A DNA stretch of 64,000 nt from Rhynchonema sp. JSB1_4. Lineage: Eukaryota; Nematoda; Chromadorea; Monhysterida; Xyalidae. Shown here piece after piece: positions 45,701 to 57,526 of this stretch. A program made the translations under genes and the position numbers. The notes beneath the pieces were generated by a model. It was not told where the DNA came from, did not search any database, and saw only the letters and a program-made list of their open reading frames with translations. Position 1 is the first letter of the stretch. Each line of letters opens with the position of its first letter. Where the stretch lies: positions 21,561 through 85,560 of the forward strand of contig JASAMV010002027.1 of NCBI GenBank assembly GCA_030248065.1, written 5' to 3'.

Positions 45701-47009
45701 TATTCGGTTCTCTAGATCTTTTTAGGTGCCTGCATTTCCCATGGAGTTATATAGGGTTGCAATTGTAAATAAAGTATGGCATTTTACGCATATGTATTTG
45801 AAACACAAATCTGATGTGGTCAAAAGACAGCTGTCCAAACACCCAAGAATAGTACAGCTTTCTCCTGTTTTTGGGTTTGGTGTCAGGTAGGTACAGACGT
45901 GCCGGAGACAGCGAAAATGAAATTACAGTTCTGTGTTGGTTTTTGTCGATGTTTGTTCAAACAACAGCGCGCATACAAATTGGCGACTTTTGGTTGTTCT
46001 TCGGAAAGTGAACCAAATCGCAATACCAACACGTTGGATTTCGTTTTAGTTTTTAACGAAACCAACCTAGTTTTTGCAAACTCAATTGAACACACTCGCT
46101 CTACATTCGGACCATAAAATATTGGCTGTTCCACAACAACAGCTCGCATCGCCCATATAACCAAAAATTTTATGAAAATTCCAAAACAGAGTTTTTATAT
46201 GACAAAAATGGTACCTACAGTGTGCGATGAAAATAAATGAATCTGAAATGAAGTATACTAAAATAACAACTCGCATATGGTGATAAAATGAGCCTCAAAA
46301 TACTGCAGTACCATTGCACATTACAATATCAAGTCCGTCTTTTGGATCACAAAAAGACGAAAGACTTGGTGATCGTTCCATTCCATTGGCAAAAAAATAA
46401 TTTTGAAATCTAGAGCTCTTACACCTGAATATGAAATGCTTTATATTTTGTACAGCAGGTTGCCCAAGGAATCCAGGCTGCGTAATGTTTAGCCGGTTAA
46501 TGTTGCAGAGTTTCGGATTCAGAACCATCTTACGTATTTGGCAATATATGCCAGGGTCTGCTTTGTGGGCACGTGTAAGCGCTTTGTTACTGCTTTGGAC
46601 CGAACGGACAGGCACCGTTCACAGAGTTTTGAGCAAAAACATGCTTTGATATCGAAAGTATACTTGTTCCGGAATGCGGCTTTTTGTCATTTTGTATTTT
46701 TTTATTGTTGCTTGCGTCTCGGAGAAGTTTTACGACCAAAAATAAATATAGAGCTGCCGGGATGGAACAAACTCGCCCATTCAAAATGCAAATCGAAATT
46801 TTATTTCCTCCTTTTTCTGTGCGCATTGTGCAAGGCCAACAAAAAATACACATGGTGTATTATCTTACTGCGTTGTAAATCGAACAAAATCAGTGAGAGT
46901 GTGGCGCATTGCGATGACATCAGACAAAGAGAGTAGTTGGACACAACAAATTTGTGACAGAGCGACAATAACAGAGATCCAGCGGACAAGAATTATTCAG
47001 TTCAGTCCC

Positions 47010-47150
47010 GGGGCGCAGGTTCAGGCAAAGCCAACTCAGGGCCAGCATACTTGATCCATTTATAGGCTTAGGCTTAGGCTCCAGCAGGGCCTGAATGGCC
47101 GGGCCTGAAAAACTGGGCCTGAACTTCCGGGTCTGAAAAGTCGCGGAGTG
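47010..47150. repeat. GGCCTGAA/TTCAGGCCC dispersed repeat, copy 4
   Basis: This intergenic copy shares GATCCATTTATAGGCTTAGG and several GGGCCTGAA words with copies 2 and 3. Confidence 0.6.
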
Positions 47151-49125
47151 GACAACAATTACAGCCCCGAACGGCGAAGTGTTTAAAGAACAGAACGTCG
47201 CCTTTGGGATTACGCATGTACAAAGGCAGTAACGCCCATGGCTTCAAAAATGCGGAGCTCATTTTAAACCCAGTGCATATCGCCATTTTCTGAACGGGTT
47301 CAGGAGTCATGCGCATGATATTGCGGCAACCCAGTACTTGGGTCAGAACTTGGTATACCTGCATTTCCAAGGCCAGCGTTTTTTTCAAAAGCAAGATATG
47401 GTACCCGATTACATCAGAAAAGTCAGCAACCGGACAGTAAACGGCTGCATAATCAGACTGACTGGAGTAAAAATAAGACTCGGCCGTTCAACAAAATTAG
47501 TGGGTGCAAAATGTAGTTTTACTAGGCGGAGTCCGTGTTTTACTGCACACTTTGCGTGCCAGATCGACTGAGACAGAAAATGTTGAAAATTCTATGGGTA
47601 CCCATCAACATTTCCGCCTTTCTTTCATGCCATGATGTTCAAACACATACAGCGTCAGCTTCCGCGCTGTGGTACGCCGAGCGGGATTATGCCACTGTGA
47701 CATAGGCAGTATGTAAGGAACTATGGTATACTATGACTGAGTGCTTGTTTCTGTGACTGCTGCGCTTTGGAAGATTACAAAAAGACGATACTGAAACCAA
47801 AAATACAGCTCATTTTAACTTTCATAAACTTTTATTCGCAACAGTATAGTTTTGAACCGGGTTTGGTTTCTGTCACCACAAGAGATTTTTATGCTCCAGA
47901 AACTGCAAAACACAGCAAAAGGGTCAAGGTTCCGTAGCATATTTCTACGGCGACACTTTGGTGCCAAATGCGGTTTTGCTGAAGAAAAAATCAAATTACG
48001 GTCTGATGTGGTAGACGTATAAAGATTTTCTTGGTTGGCTGACCTCCGATGCGCCGATAAAAGCCACGGACAAATAAGCACAGAAGAAACAAGGAAGTGC
48101 CCGTTTTTCGATCATATTGTGATCGAAATATGCACTTAGGGCCGGCCCGAGCCGATGCCCACATCTGGATCATAATCATTTCTGAATTTCTTAGCCACGC
48201 AGATTTTGAAAAGCAACGTATACATGTGAATGCATGCCACTGAAATAAATACATCAGGGAAGATGCATGCCAGCTGGTAATGGTTCAATACGTTACCTAC
48301 ATATGTATGCGTCTCTACGGTATGTACACCAAGCATTCGTATGGAGAAATTTGTTTTGGACGTACACTTCGTTAGCAGGGCTAAACAACACCAAACGACT
48401 AAGTTGACGATATCCCAGTATTGTACATAAACTGGAGGAAAAGTTATAGAAAAGGTGGGCACTATGCACGTTAGCTATTTGATATAATGATAACCTATGT
48501 ATCTAGTTGGTGCTACATACGGCAGAACATGAATTACGGGCCTTATACTATCTCCCTAGTATACCTTTGGACCACGCGCTAGCGCTGTGGCGCACTGTTA
48601 TGTAATTTACGGAACTTTCAGAGAGACGCGTAGTATATATAGTCTCGTTGAACCAGCACGTGGGTTCTCAAGGCACATGCAACTTGAGTCTATTTGTACC
48701 GCCTAATAGTTCTTGGGGATACGGATCATGAAGCGACCAACTTTTCACAGCTGGCTGTCCCAAGATCGAAACGCTGTGAATTGCTCTCAGATTCATTCAA
48801 AACGTATACGCAAAGGCAATTGAACGGAGCAAGTAGCCAATCCGGGGGACATTGCAAAATAAGAAATATACAACTTGTGCAGCGTCGGAGAACTTTTCGG
48901 AATATTTGAGCCATGCGCGAAAGCATGTACAATGTGCACTCTCAGTTACATTTGGGAATTTCATCCAATCTTTACGGCATACCAACAAGTGGCCATCTTT
49001 TCTGTGCAACACGCTGATCACACTAATATTCTTATGCTACAAACTTGTCTGTGGTCAATTTTATGCTGTGGTCACATTTTACGTGTGTGTGCGTTTGGGC
49101 AAATTCAAGATATGAGCGAATGCGT

Positions 49126-49148
49126 CACACACACACACACACACACAC
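49126..49148. repeat. (CA)n microsatellite
   Basis: An uninterrupted CA run of about 11 units in the intergenic spacer. Shorter GT runs lie at 44607-44620 and 45039-45059. Confidence 0.9.
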
Positions 49149-50103
49149 TTTGATGAATGGCCCATACACAATACAAACACATTTTCGTCCAAGGATCCAA
49201 CACAGCATGGTCAGCCAGCAATACGGCCGAATTTCGTACTATGCGGTCAAATTGTTAAGGTTGGACTGGGCTGATTCCGGATAATATTATGCCCTTTTTA
49301 ACCCTTTTTCGAACGATAAATTGACTTGAATATTATTGTTTCCAAATGCGCCCACCACAAACCAACTCTTACCCATATTTGACAACAAACAGAAATAAAA
49401 AATTGTTGAACATGACAAAACACTATTGAAATGATGTTGCGCAAAAAGAATTCGAACCTAATCGTAAACGAGATGGCTTCACCACCGGCACCACAACTGA
49501 AAAAAAATCCAGAGACAGAATCGAAAGTAGGGCGCTTGGCCGCGACAATGTCATTGTCACACCAATTTTCGCATTTTCGTGACGTCAGCCCGCCCCAGCC
49601 AGAGTGAAAAACTGCCAAAAGGGACGAAAGAAGCAGAATTCACAGTGTGCCATTAGCCTGAAACACCAAGGGGTGGCTGCTATCTATGTACGTTTCGGTC
49701 ATGTCGGGTGCCCATCCGTGTAAAACAACATGAATTCCAACGCTCAGGCCAGCAAGCTTCAGCTGTTCATTCAGTGTGTCGTGTGTGTCGTGTCAATCCC
49801 AAAGGCACACTTCACAAGCGGTGACGTTATTGGTACACGAGCTGTCTGAGCTGCTCGCACTTCCGTTGAGCGTTTTTTTCCTGTTGACAAACGTTAACAG
49901 CTGTTCGCTGCAGACCTATTCGCACCCGCTCGCCTGTTGGAAACTGTACTGCTGAACCAAGCTTGTCTGGTTTGGACCACGTGGTTCAGTGCAGGGGGTG
50001 TACCCCTCCCCTGTGCTCGGCTCGGCTCGGAGCATTTATGCAGTCCGCTGGCAATCCACCTTGGTGCTGCATATGTTGGTAAACAGACGTAATCCATAAA
50101 GGT

Positions 50104-50358
50104 GGAGTTAAATTGTTCATTTTGAGCTTGAAGCATTTCATTTTGAGCTTGCAGCCAATGAGGACAAATTTTTGTCTGAATCATATTTTGTGATAGAGTT
50201 GGAACACTAATTTCGACCAGCGTAAAAGTTGTTCATTTGGTGCGGGGGGAACAACTGTTGCGCTGGTCGAAGTTAGTGTCCCAACACTATCACAAAATAT
50301 GATTTAGACAAAAACTTGTCCTCATTGTCTGCAAGCTCCAAATGGACCATTTTAACTC
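50104..50358. mobile_element. Foldback/MITE element, family A, copy 2
   Basis: A 255-bp imperfect palindrome with the same outer arms and the same ATTTCGACCAGCGTAAAAG inner motif as the element at 5846-6080. It lies in the spacer upstream of the F-box gene and contains no open frame worth reporting. Confidence 0.75.
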
Positions 50359-51132
50359 AACCATAAAAGTGTAAACAACGTTTTTTCTATGACTTGAGGC
50401 TTTTCCTTCTATGCAACCGGTCAAATAGGTCAGGATAGCGCAAGCGACGGTCATCATGATGGTACACTTAAAACAATATTTTGTCTGGCCATCATTTTCC
50501 GTGAGGTGTGATGTTGGCAGACGAGTGGTATTGAACTGCGGAGGCTTCCATGTCAAAATTTTTCATCCATTTTTACGATTTATCCCTTCTGGCTTGTAAC
50601 CTTCCATGGTCACCGCAAAAAGGACGGCGGAAGATATGGCAAAAGTAACGGTAAGAAAACGTGTTCGGCAAACTAAACACAGAGGGCAACGTGTACGGTG
50701 CACAAAATTTAGAAGTTCTTAATTCGCTTACAAATGTGCCACGGGTGGTTTTATCGAAGAATCGGTGATACTATAAATTACGTGCGCGTACCGCGCTTTC
50801 TCAGAACACAGCAACATTGAAGGATGCTCGCATTGCTTCAAAGAGCGCACAAAGTATTTCTTGCCGTCATGCACACATTGTGACTCGAGTGAATATGTAG
50901 GTGTGTTGTTGTGGAATAGCGTGTGCAACTCCACACAGCTCCCTCGTTTCACTGCATGCGTTCGTGTACGAAATGAAACAAAAACCGGTTTTTGCTGTTG
51001 GTTGCTTTGGCCTGTGGTGCAAAAGTAATATTTTATTTGTGGAAAACTGAACATTCACGTCTCTGAGTTATACCCGTTGCAGTTGTACTGGTTCCACTTC
51101 TTCTTTATTTTGTCCATCAACATTTCTCAAGG

Positions 51133-54100
51133 ATGGGCGCGAAGCACAGTCGTTCTGCTTTGGTTAGTGATGGATACAGCATGACTTTTTGAAACAGACC
51201 ATCTGGCACACACCCATCAATACGCCGCAGAACAAGCCGGTCGAAGCAGCTGTCGAGTGTCCGATCCCACGTGCAATGTGGCCTCTATTCGGTCAGTCCG
51301 TGTTCGTCCACCTTCACACGTCACGTGACAAACGCAATGCATCGCTCGTCTGTCACGCATTCAACCAACAAATGCGCACCAACGACGCGTGGACGCATGT
51401 GAAGGACATTGGGATCGCGTACTGGCCTGATGGTCACCCTGACAGAAGATTATACAAGGTGCAACTACTTCTGATATTGAATCTTGGCATTTATGTACGT
51501 TCAATAGGCCTCTTTAAGCGTGTAAGTAACATAATGTAGTTTTTAGTCGATATTTTGGTTACCATATTCGACCTTATAATCAAGTGATTGCCACTGTAAC
51601 AGCGAATATTCTTTTGTTTTTCAAACCGGCGTGCGCTGATCATGTCCGCACATAAGGACTCGTTACTTCACTGTAACTTATTATAATGATTCGACAGTTT
51701 TGTAAAAATTCAGATTAAAATTGCCGTAAAGTGCTTGATCCGTTGCAGCCCGTACCTGCGATTAATCTCCACGACGATGGTCGAAAGCTCGATCTACTTT
51801 TTGATCACAAGAAGGTCGACCATCAAATTGACGTTGTGTGTCGTGTTGTGAGCCATTGCACGCGCGTTGAGCACATTTGTATTGATGACGCGTTTGGCAT
51901 GAGCGCCAATGATCATTTCCGACAACTGGTTGACACGCTGGCGACAATGACTCTCCCGCATTTGTCGCTGTTGGCCATAAAATCGAGTTCGTTCTTCTTA
52001 TCACCGTTCGATCCGTTTGCAAAATTGTTGTTGTTTCGATCCGTTTGCAAAATTGTTGTTGTTTGCTGGATTTGGGATTCAATTCAAAATTATTGACTCC
52101 CCGATCGCCTCATCGTATTCACAACACAAATCGAGGCCCATCACTTTCAGAGTGCCCCCGAATCGTGCACGCCGTGTCACCGCTGTTTCAATCGACCGAC
52201 GATGTTCCGATTAAACTGACGTTGGATTACGGCACTTTGACGCTGGACTGGCTGCCGTTCACACATCGATTACAAAGCGTACGTTTCGACCAGCATTTAG
52301 GCCGCTCTCTGATGCCAGGCGCGAGCGAAAATGTTCAGCACAACAGCAACTCTTCGACCGACGGGCTTCATCAGAGTGAGAGTCAAACAAAATGTTTCAG
52401 ATGCTATTTCGGGCGCGCGGCAGATGATAACTACAGTCCTTTGTTTTATTCTCGGTCCAAACAAAGTATACAGCAAATGTTTCATCGCAACAACAGCCAG
52501 CAAGTAAGACGCATGTTTCGAGCCACGTTGTCGACCTGTTGGTTATCATCCACGACGATGACTGCTGTTTTCAACGCATTGAAACATTGTCTGTATACCG
52601 CCGACTGTTATGAAACGGAAACTTCCGCTCACCGCTGGTATTGGTCGCACAATGACCAAATCAGAATTCATCTACCCTGATCTTCAGGTTCAACCTTAAT
52701 CACTATGCTACTTGTATTCTGGACAAAACATTTTCAGCTAAAAATAATCTTGCAGATCAACCACGTTGCCGCAGGTCTGAAACATTCTCTTTACTACATG
52801 CTTTGTGTGCGATCACGCAACGCAACGTCATTGCCCCGTCACTTTCCCTCTTCACGATTCAGGAAAAAAATTTGACCAATTCTTATATAGTCATTGTGCG
52901 ACCAATATCAGAGAGCGGTAAACTAAGTGTATAGTTTGCCCAATTGCTCCTGAGACGATTTTTTTAGGTTGGCTGACTTCGGTTGCGGGACAATTCCCAG
53001 GGAAAAATCACGTGCGAAACATGCAAGTGCTGTAATACTCCTTCTGTTTTGTGGAAACTCGTAATGGGTGATATTTTCGAAACGGCGTAAAGGTCAGTTG
53101 GGTGTAAAGGTCGGTGGAAGGCCCGGTCGACAGCTCAGTGTGATAGACTTCGGTGTAAACTTGAAACATTCCACGTTAATAACAGGCAATGTTTCACGTT
53201 TACACCGAGCTACGCCGACCGAGCTTTCGACCGAACTTTACACCGACCTTTCCACCCAACTGACCTTTACACCGTTTCGAAAATTCCACCCAATGTCTTG
53301 CATGTTGCTATTTTTCTGGAATCTGATCTGCCGAGGAGCAGCGAACTCTGAGCCAGCCAATGTCAAAAGAAGTCGTCTCATGAGCATTTGGTTGGACTAT
53401 ACTACTACCATGTGTGATTAAGTACTACTGGCGGCCTTATGGATCTGTGAGAGCCGACACTGTAAGGAGCCACGTTTGACAAAAGTGCAGCCACGAACTC
53501 ACGAGACGATTTGATTTTGAAGTTGACTTGCACGGATCCAATACTGTTCCGGTTCCACGTATTTCGGAAATGAAAGAAAGAGAAACGCATGTATTTTTAA
53601 AAAACACGCTCTCCACGTCGGTGCGTAAATTCCCTTTTGACTCCCAAAACATATGTATCTTGAACGACGTTGCTGTTCGCGTAAGCACGCAACAAATTGA
53701 GGTCAGCCAGCTGGAACTTGTCATAATCTCTCTCGGCCCAATTACTTTCTTTTGTTTGCGAAAACCCGTGTAACCGGCGCATTTTTGAATCTGGCCAATC
53801 AAGCTTTAAAAGAGTCGTCTCATGAGCTCGTGGTTGGACTATACAGTACACAGGCAACATTGCTGAAAAGCCTAGACGTTGCTCCGCCACACGACCTGTC
53901 CGTGTTGGCGCAGAATCCTCCGCAGCATTTGCGTTGGTTGAGCGTTGAGCACGACAACGTGCAGTCGGTGACAGACGCGCTCAACGCACTCGCACATGGA
54001 CAGTTGGAGGAACTGCACTTGTCGTTCGGACCACGCCCACGATGTAATCGTTCGGCACGAGGTTCTGTTGGCCATCAATGTTGATGTGCTCAGCGAACTC

Positions 54101-54871
54101 AAGGTAGGAATAGTGCTGGTTGATTATTGTGTCCTCTTTAAAGTTAGTGTCACTCTACAATTGTAACGACTGCGGTAAAGCAATGTCAAACTGAGTGTGA
54201 ATCACATCTTACGATGGTTTTGTGGCAGTGTTTTGACCAGCGTAAAAGCTGTGAACGTGAAAGCTGGTCAAAGCTTCTGAAGCATTCTTCACTAAATGTT
54301 GCCTTTTGTCAAATCGGTGTCGTAGAGCTTGGCCCTGTCTTTGGTCCCTAATGAACTGCCAGACTGGTTTGTTGGTCAAAGAAAACTGTCAGAATTTGCA
54401 TATATAGTTTTCAGTTGTCTCTCCATATTTGCCTCAGAAAAATCACACACATTTTCAGACATTCACAATCAGCGGTGCGGTGCGCGCTGGTGCCACAGTC
54501 TGACGTCGCTGCAGGGTCTGATCAGTGATTTCGCGCGTTACCCGAAACTGGTCTGCGCGTTGGTTGATGAATCGACAGCGCGCGATGTGACGCTTTCACC
54601 CGCCGATCTGGCCACATTGTGCGACCAGGTGCTCACGCTGGCGATCGAACGCGGCACATTCAGATTTGAACTCGGCATTCGCGATTTTCGTCTGCGTGAA
54701 GCTGACGCTCTGTCGGATGCTGCGCAGACAGTCTTCGAAGCAGCGATGCACGCACGGTTCGGGGACCTGACGCAATGCCGCCGTGTGCTGCCTGGCTCGG
54801 AACTGCACGTGCACGCGCGTGGCAGGGTCATTATGATAAACACGAATTGGTTCTGTATTTATGTTGAATAG
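51133..54871 (+). CDS. F-box/leucine-rich-repeat-like protein with N-myristoylation start; one frameshift
   Basis: Six exons: 51133-51162, 51198-51458, 51749-51986, 52151-52503, 53854-54103, 54473-54871 (TAG). The first intron is 35 bases. Exon 1 encodes MGAKHSRSAL; Gly2 and Ser6 fit the N-myristoyltransferase consensus. Exon 2 has an F-box-like helix set (MWPLFGQSVFVHLH, NASLVCHAFNQQM, DAW), as in SCF ubiquitin-ligase receptors. Exons 3-6 have LRR-like strands (TRVEHICIDDAF, LPHLSLLAIKS, KLTLDYGTLTLDWLP, LEELHLSF). All joins are in phase if one extra G at 54028-54029 is removed; then exon 5 continues DHAHDVIVRHEVLLAINVDV and the total is 509 codons plus stop. As written, exon 5 stops at TGA 54082-54084. 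An acceptor at 54459 would instead fit the uncorrected phase. The introns hold MITE, TIR and foldback elements. Confidence 0.6.
52009..52064 (+). repeat. Perfect 28-bp tandem duplication
   Basis: The unit CGATCCGTTTGCAAAATTGT (first 20 of 28 bases) occurs twice, at 52009-52036 and 52037-52064. It lies in the predicted F-box gene intron 51987-52150. If that intron is wrong, the 28-base gain would shift the frame. Confidence 0.95.
52639..52918. mobile_element. TIR element, family B, complete copy
   Basis: Inverted ends TATTGGTCGCACAATGAC and GTCATTGTGCGACCAATA enclose 280 bp with no usable frame. It lies in the F-box gene intron between exons 52503 and 53854. A copy is at 15555-15760 and an isolated end at about 63790-63870. 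Confidence 0.7.
53063..53296. mobile_element. Foldback element in F-box gene intron
   Basis: The arms TTTCGAAACGGCGTAAAGGT and its inverse, with ACCGACCTTTACACC words repeated inside, meet around a central GAAACATTCC hairpin. About 234 bp; non-coding. Confidence 0.7.
53486..53843. mobile_element. MITE family C, copy 2
   Basis: It has the same length and internal words as 28486-28846, with a right end ATGAGCTCGTGGTTGGACTATA. It lies in the F-box gene intron and ends 10 bases before the acceptor of exon 53854. Confidence 0.8.
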
Positions 54872-55089
54872 GCTCTGATGTCTGTGACATAAACAATTTA
54901 TTCTTGCGATTTTCCCTACTTGATGAGGTAAAGAAAGCAATTATTAGCGACAAACATCGAAATGCGCGTTTTTATTGCCAATCGTCCATATAACCGGGCG
55001 GCAATGAAGAGAAAACTTATTTCTAATTTCGGACTGTTGGAAACTAACCAACACATGATGTTTCCTGACAGCACATTCTGTGCTTCATG

Positions 55090-55421
55090 TATGGTCCGTC
55101 CATCTCGCTCATGTCACTTTGTGATGCTTCTGGCTGGTTTGTTCCCTTCCTCCACGTTCTAATGGAAGAGAAATTGAGTGTCCGGAAAAAATTATTCTTG
55201 TTCCTAGATTGTGGTTTTTATGAAATCGACGCGTTTTATCGATTTTAATTTAATTTAATTTTCAATTTGATCGAATTCAATGTTTTTCGACACCGTTTGT
55301 TATTTTTTTAGTTTTTTTGCAAAGTCGGTCGCATTCAATTTCTCTTTCGTTAGAACGTGGAGGAAGGGAACAAACCAGCCAGCAGCAACACAAAGTGCCA
55401 TGAGCTGGTGGATGGACTATA
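55090..55421. mobile_element. Near-perfect palindromic element, family C related
   Basis: The arms run TATGGTCCGTCCATCTCGCT inward past GGTTTGTTCCCTTCCTCCAC, and are mirrored to GGTGGATGGACTATA at 55421. The arms are about 130 bp with an A/T-rich centre. An isolated left end occurs at about 39051-39110. Confidence 0.8.
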
Positions 55422-56002
55422 CACTGACGATTACCTGGTGCACCCACATGCGCAAACAGCAGAATCGTTGCGACGAACAAAAGCTGGCAAGTAGAAAAAA
55501 ACCCTCTCTCCCCTCTAGAAAAATCTAGAGACGCAACTTTAAAGAGGACGAACTTTCCAATCGAGCCAAAGATACCAATCATTAACCGCAGCTATAGTTC
55601 CGGCTAGTACTGGTGGTAGTTAGTAGTAGTGGTACTGGTAGTACTTTGTACTGGCCGACAACAAAACCAAAGAAGTCGACTACGAGAATCAACAAAGCAA
55701 ACCGATACAGGATCAACTTACTGTTCAGCGTCTGGTGAGTCTTGTCGTGTTTAGTGGTTCGGACAAAACAGCGGAGTGTTCAAGGCAACTATCTTTGTTA
55801 TTCGTCCCAGGCATACATATGTATGCAGGTTTGGGCTTATGGTTAAGCTTGGCCGTGACACGAAGTTTGATGCTCAAGTGTATGTTCATGTCGCCGCAGC
55901 TGTTGCTGTTATTGTCCAAGTTTTCCATTTCCATTTCCATTATGACTAAGGGCACGGGCGCCCCGAACGCTGACCGCATTTGTTTGCTGCTATTTTTTTC
56001 AG

Positions 56003-56255
56003 GAAATGGAGACCAGGCATGGCAAATGCAGATTTTAGGGCTTCGATTTTCAATTCGTTGCTTTGTGATGTTTCACCAGACCTACAAAGTTTTGTAAGAG
56101 GAGAAAAATGGGAAAAGTTTGAAGCCGTCTTGCGCAAAGCACAGTTTTTCAATCTGCCGCGTGTTCAGGATTTTATGTTCAAACATTTCTTCGTTTCCAG
56201 CTCTATGCGCAAAACTGGAAATATTTTTGGTGCAATGTTGGTAATAGTCGGTTGA
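56003..56255 (+). CDS. Orphan exon candidate, unknown protein
   Basis: After an excellent acceptor (tatttttttcag), a frame entered after one base reads KWRPGMANADFRASIFNSLL, then DVSPDLQSFVRGEKWEKFEA and AQFFNLPRVQDFMFKHFFV. It either stops at 56253-56255 or splices at gtaata (56241, phase 0). The composition is that of a soluble helical protein. I do not recognise the family. A possible upstream exon ends at the gtgagt donor at 55736. It contains a TGATGTTTCA decamer (56066) like other exons in this window. Confidence 0.35.
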
Positions 56256-57526
56256 TGCGCTGGGTAATAATATTCAGTTGCTGGTACACGTTCTTTGAGG
56301 GCCCCAACGCGATTGGGTTAGCGGCTGAAATAATCTCGCTATCCCTAAAAGCGTTGAGACGTCACAGAAGAACATTTTCGATTGATGCCGGACGGAATAA
56401 TTAATTGATGCGATGGGTGATCGTTGTGTGCACATATGTACCCCTCTGCACGCCAGGCCTGTTCCAATCTTGCAGCCCGGAAGGCACAACCAAGAATGGA
56501 TGCATACTGGTCATACATCGGAGTACCTCATTCTTGCAGCCCGGAAGGCACAACCAAGACTGAGAAAGTGCTGAATGATGTTTGTGCTGAGCAAACCCAC
56601 TCGTTTATATAGCACAGAGACCCAGCAGTGATTGGCCGTTGGTTCAGCTGCGTTACCAATCCAATAGTTCGACCTTTTATACAGTCTATCCACTCCGTCA
56701 TGCTACTCCATGCAACGTGTATCCCATGTCTTCTGTTCTGCAATCCTTGCCTATTGAGGATGTATGTATAAGGACGCAGAAACAGTCTTGCACAAGTTGT
56801 GCAGTGTCACACAGGTCCAGTTTGAGTGGAAATGTCTAGGCGACAGAATCCACTGTTTGCATGTCATGCGACGACATGCAATTCTGTTATTTACGACAGA
56901 AAGATTCAGACGACGAGATTCCAAGTTGTAGAGTACACAGAGTGTAGAGTTGAAAAAGTTGACGCAGTCGAAGGCCGCTCGTAACAAATCGCATCAGCAG
57001 CCCCCGGGCATGGGAAACATATTTTTTTGGAACTTTCTAAAATTCTTGCAAACGGAGAAAATTTCGGTGCATGATGGATATGAACACGTTATACACATGC
57101 GAAAACGAAACGTTGATTACGGCAATCCGTTGTTTTGAACAAATGAACGTCGTGAAAATCCATCAAGCTCTTGTCCAAAAAAAATGAAATTGAAAATCCC
57201 GCGGACAATTCATGTGTACTCTTTTCCATTCTCGAGCTCCACAGTTCAGGATTGGCGATAATTAATTGTAGCAATAACAACAGTGTTACCTTCGGCATTT
57301 TTTCATATTGTTGCTGGACTGGTTTCGCTCTGATTGGTTCCAATTATAATCAAATTTTCATCGGTATTTAAAGCTGAGCATCCTGAACATAATTCCATAT
57401 TCGTTCTTAGCATTTTCGAACAGTGTTCCGCACGTTATTCCGTTGTGCTCTTATTGTCCGGCATTCATCACTGTATCGATCATTTCGCAGTTTGGTTGCC
57501 GTGTTGCATAGAGCTCAAGAATAAAG

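Larger units (their letters stand above)
41945..51132. other. Intergenic spacer between divergent genes
   Basis: No gene is supported. The spacer holds a TIR element (42571-42792), A/C-biased low complexity (44237-44300), GT/CA microsatellites (44607-44620, 45039-45059, 49126-49148), a GGCCTGAA repeat (47010-47150) and a family-A foldback (50104-50358). Scattered frames of 60-130 codons have no acceptor, donor or domain that I trust. It presumably contains the promoters of DLG5 (leftward) and the F-box gene (rightward). Confidence 0.5.
54872..57526. other. Spacer between F-box gene and secreted-protein gene
   Basis: It holds a 332-bp palindrome (55090-55421), one arm of the CCCTTAGTCATA family (about 55920-55962), an orphan exon candidate (56003-56255) and a 28-bp direct repeat (56468-56495 and 56532-56559, starting TCTTGCAGCCCGGAAGGCAC). 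No other gene is supported. Confidence 0.4.

Noticed and set aside
42000..51000. Genes from the many 60-130 codon frames in the spacer
   Set aside because: They lack domains, consistent acceptor and donor pairs, or in-phase partners; several lie across foldback elements or microsatellites.
52009..52064. 28-bp tandem duplication as a frameshift that kills the F-box gene
   Set aside because: Removing one copy does not lead into the frame that encodes the downstream LRR-like sequence. An intron 51987-52150 in the right phase covers it.
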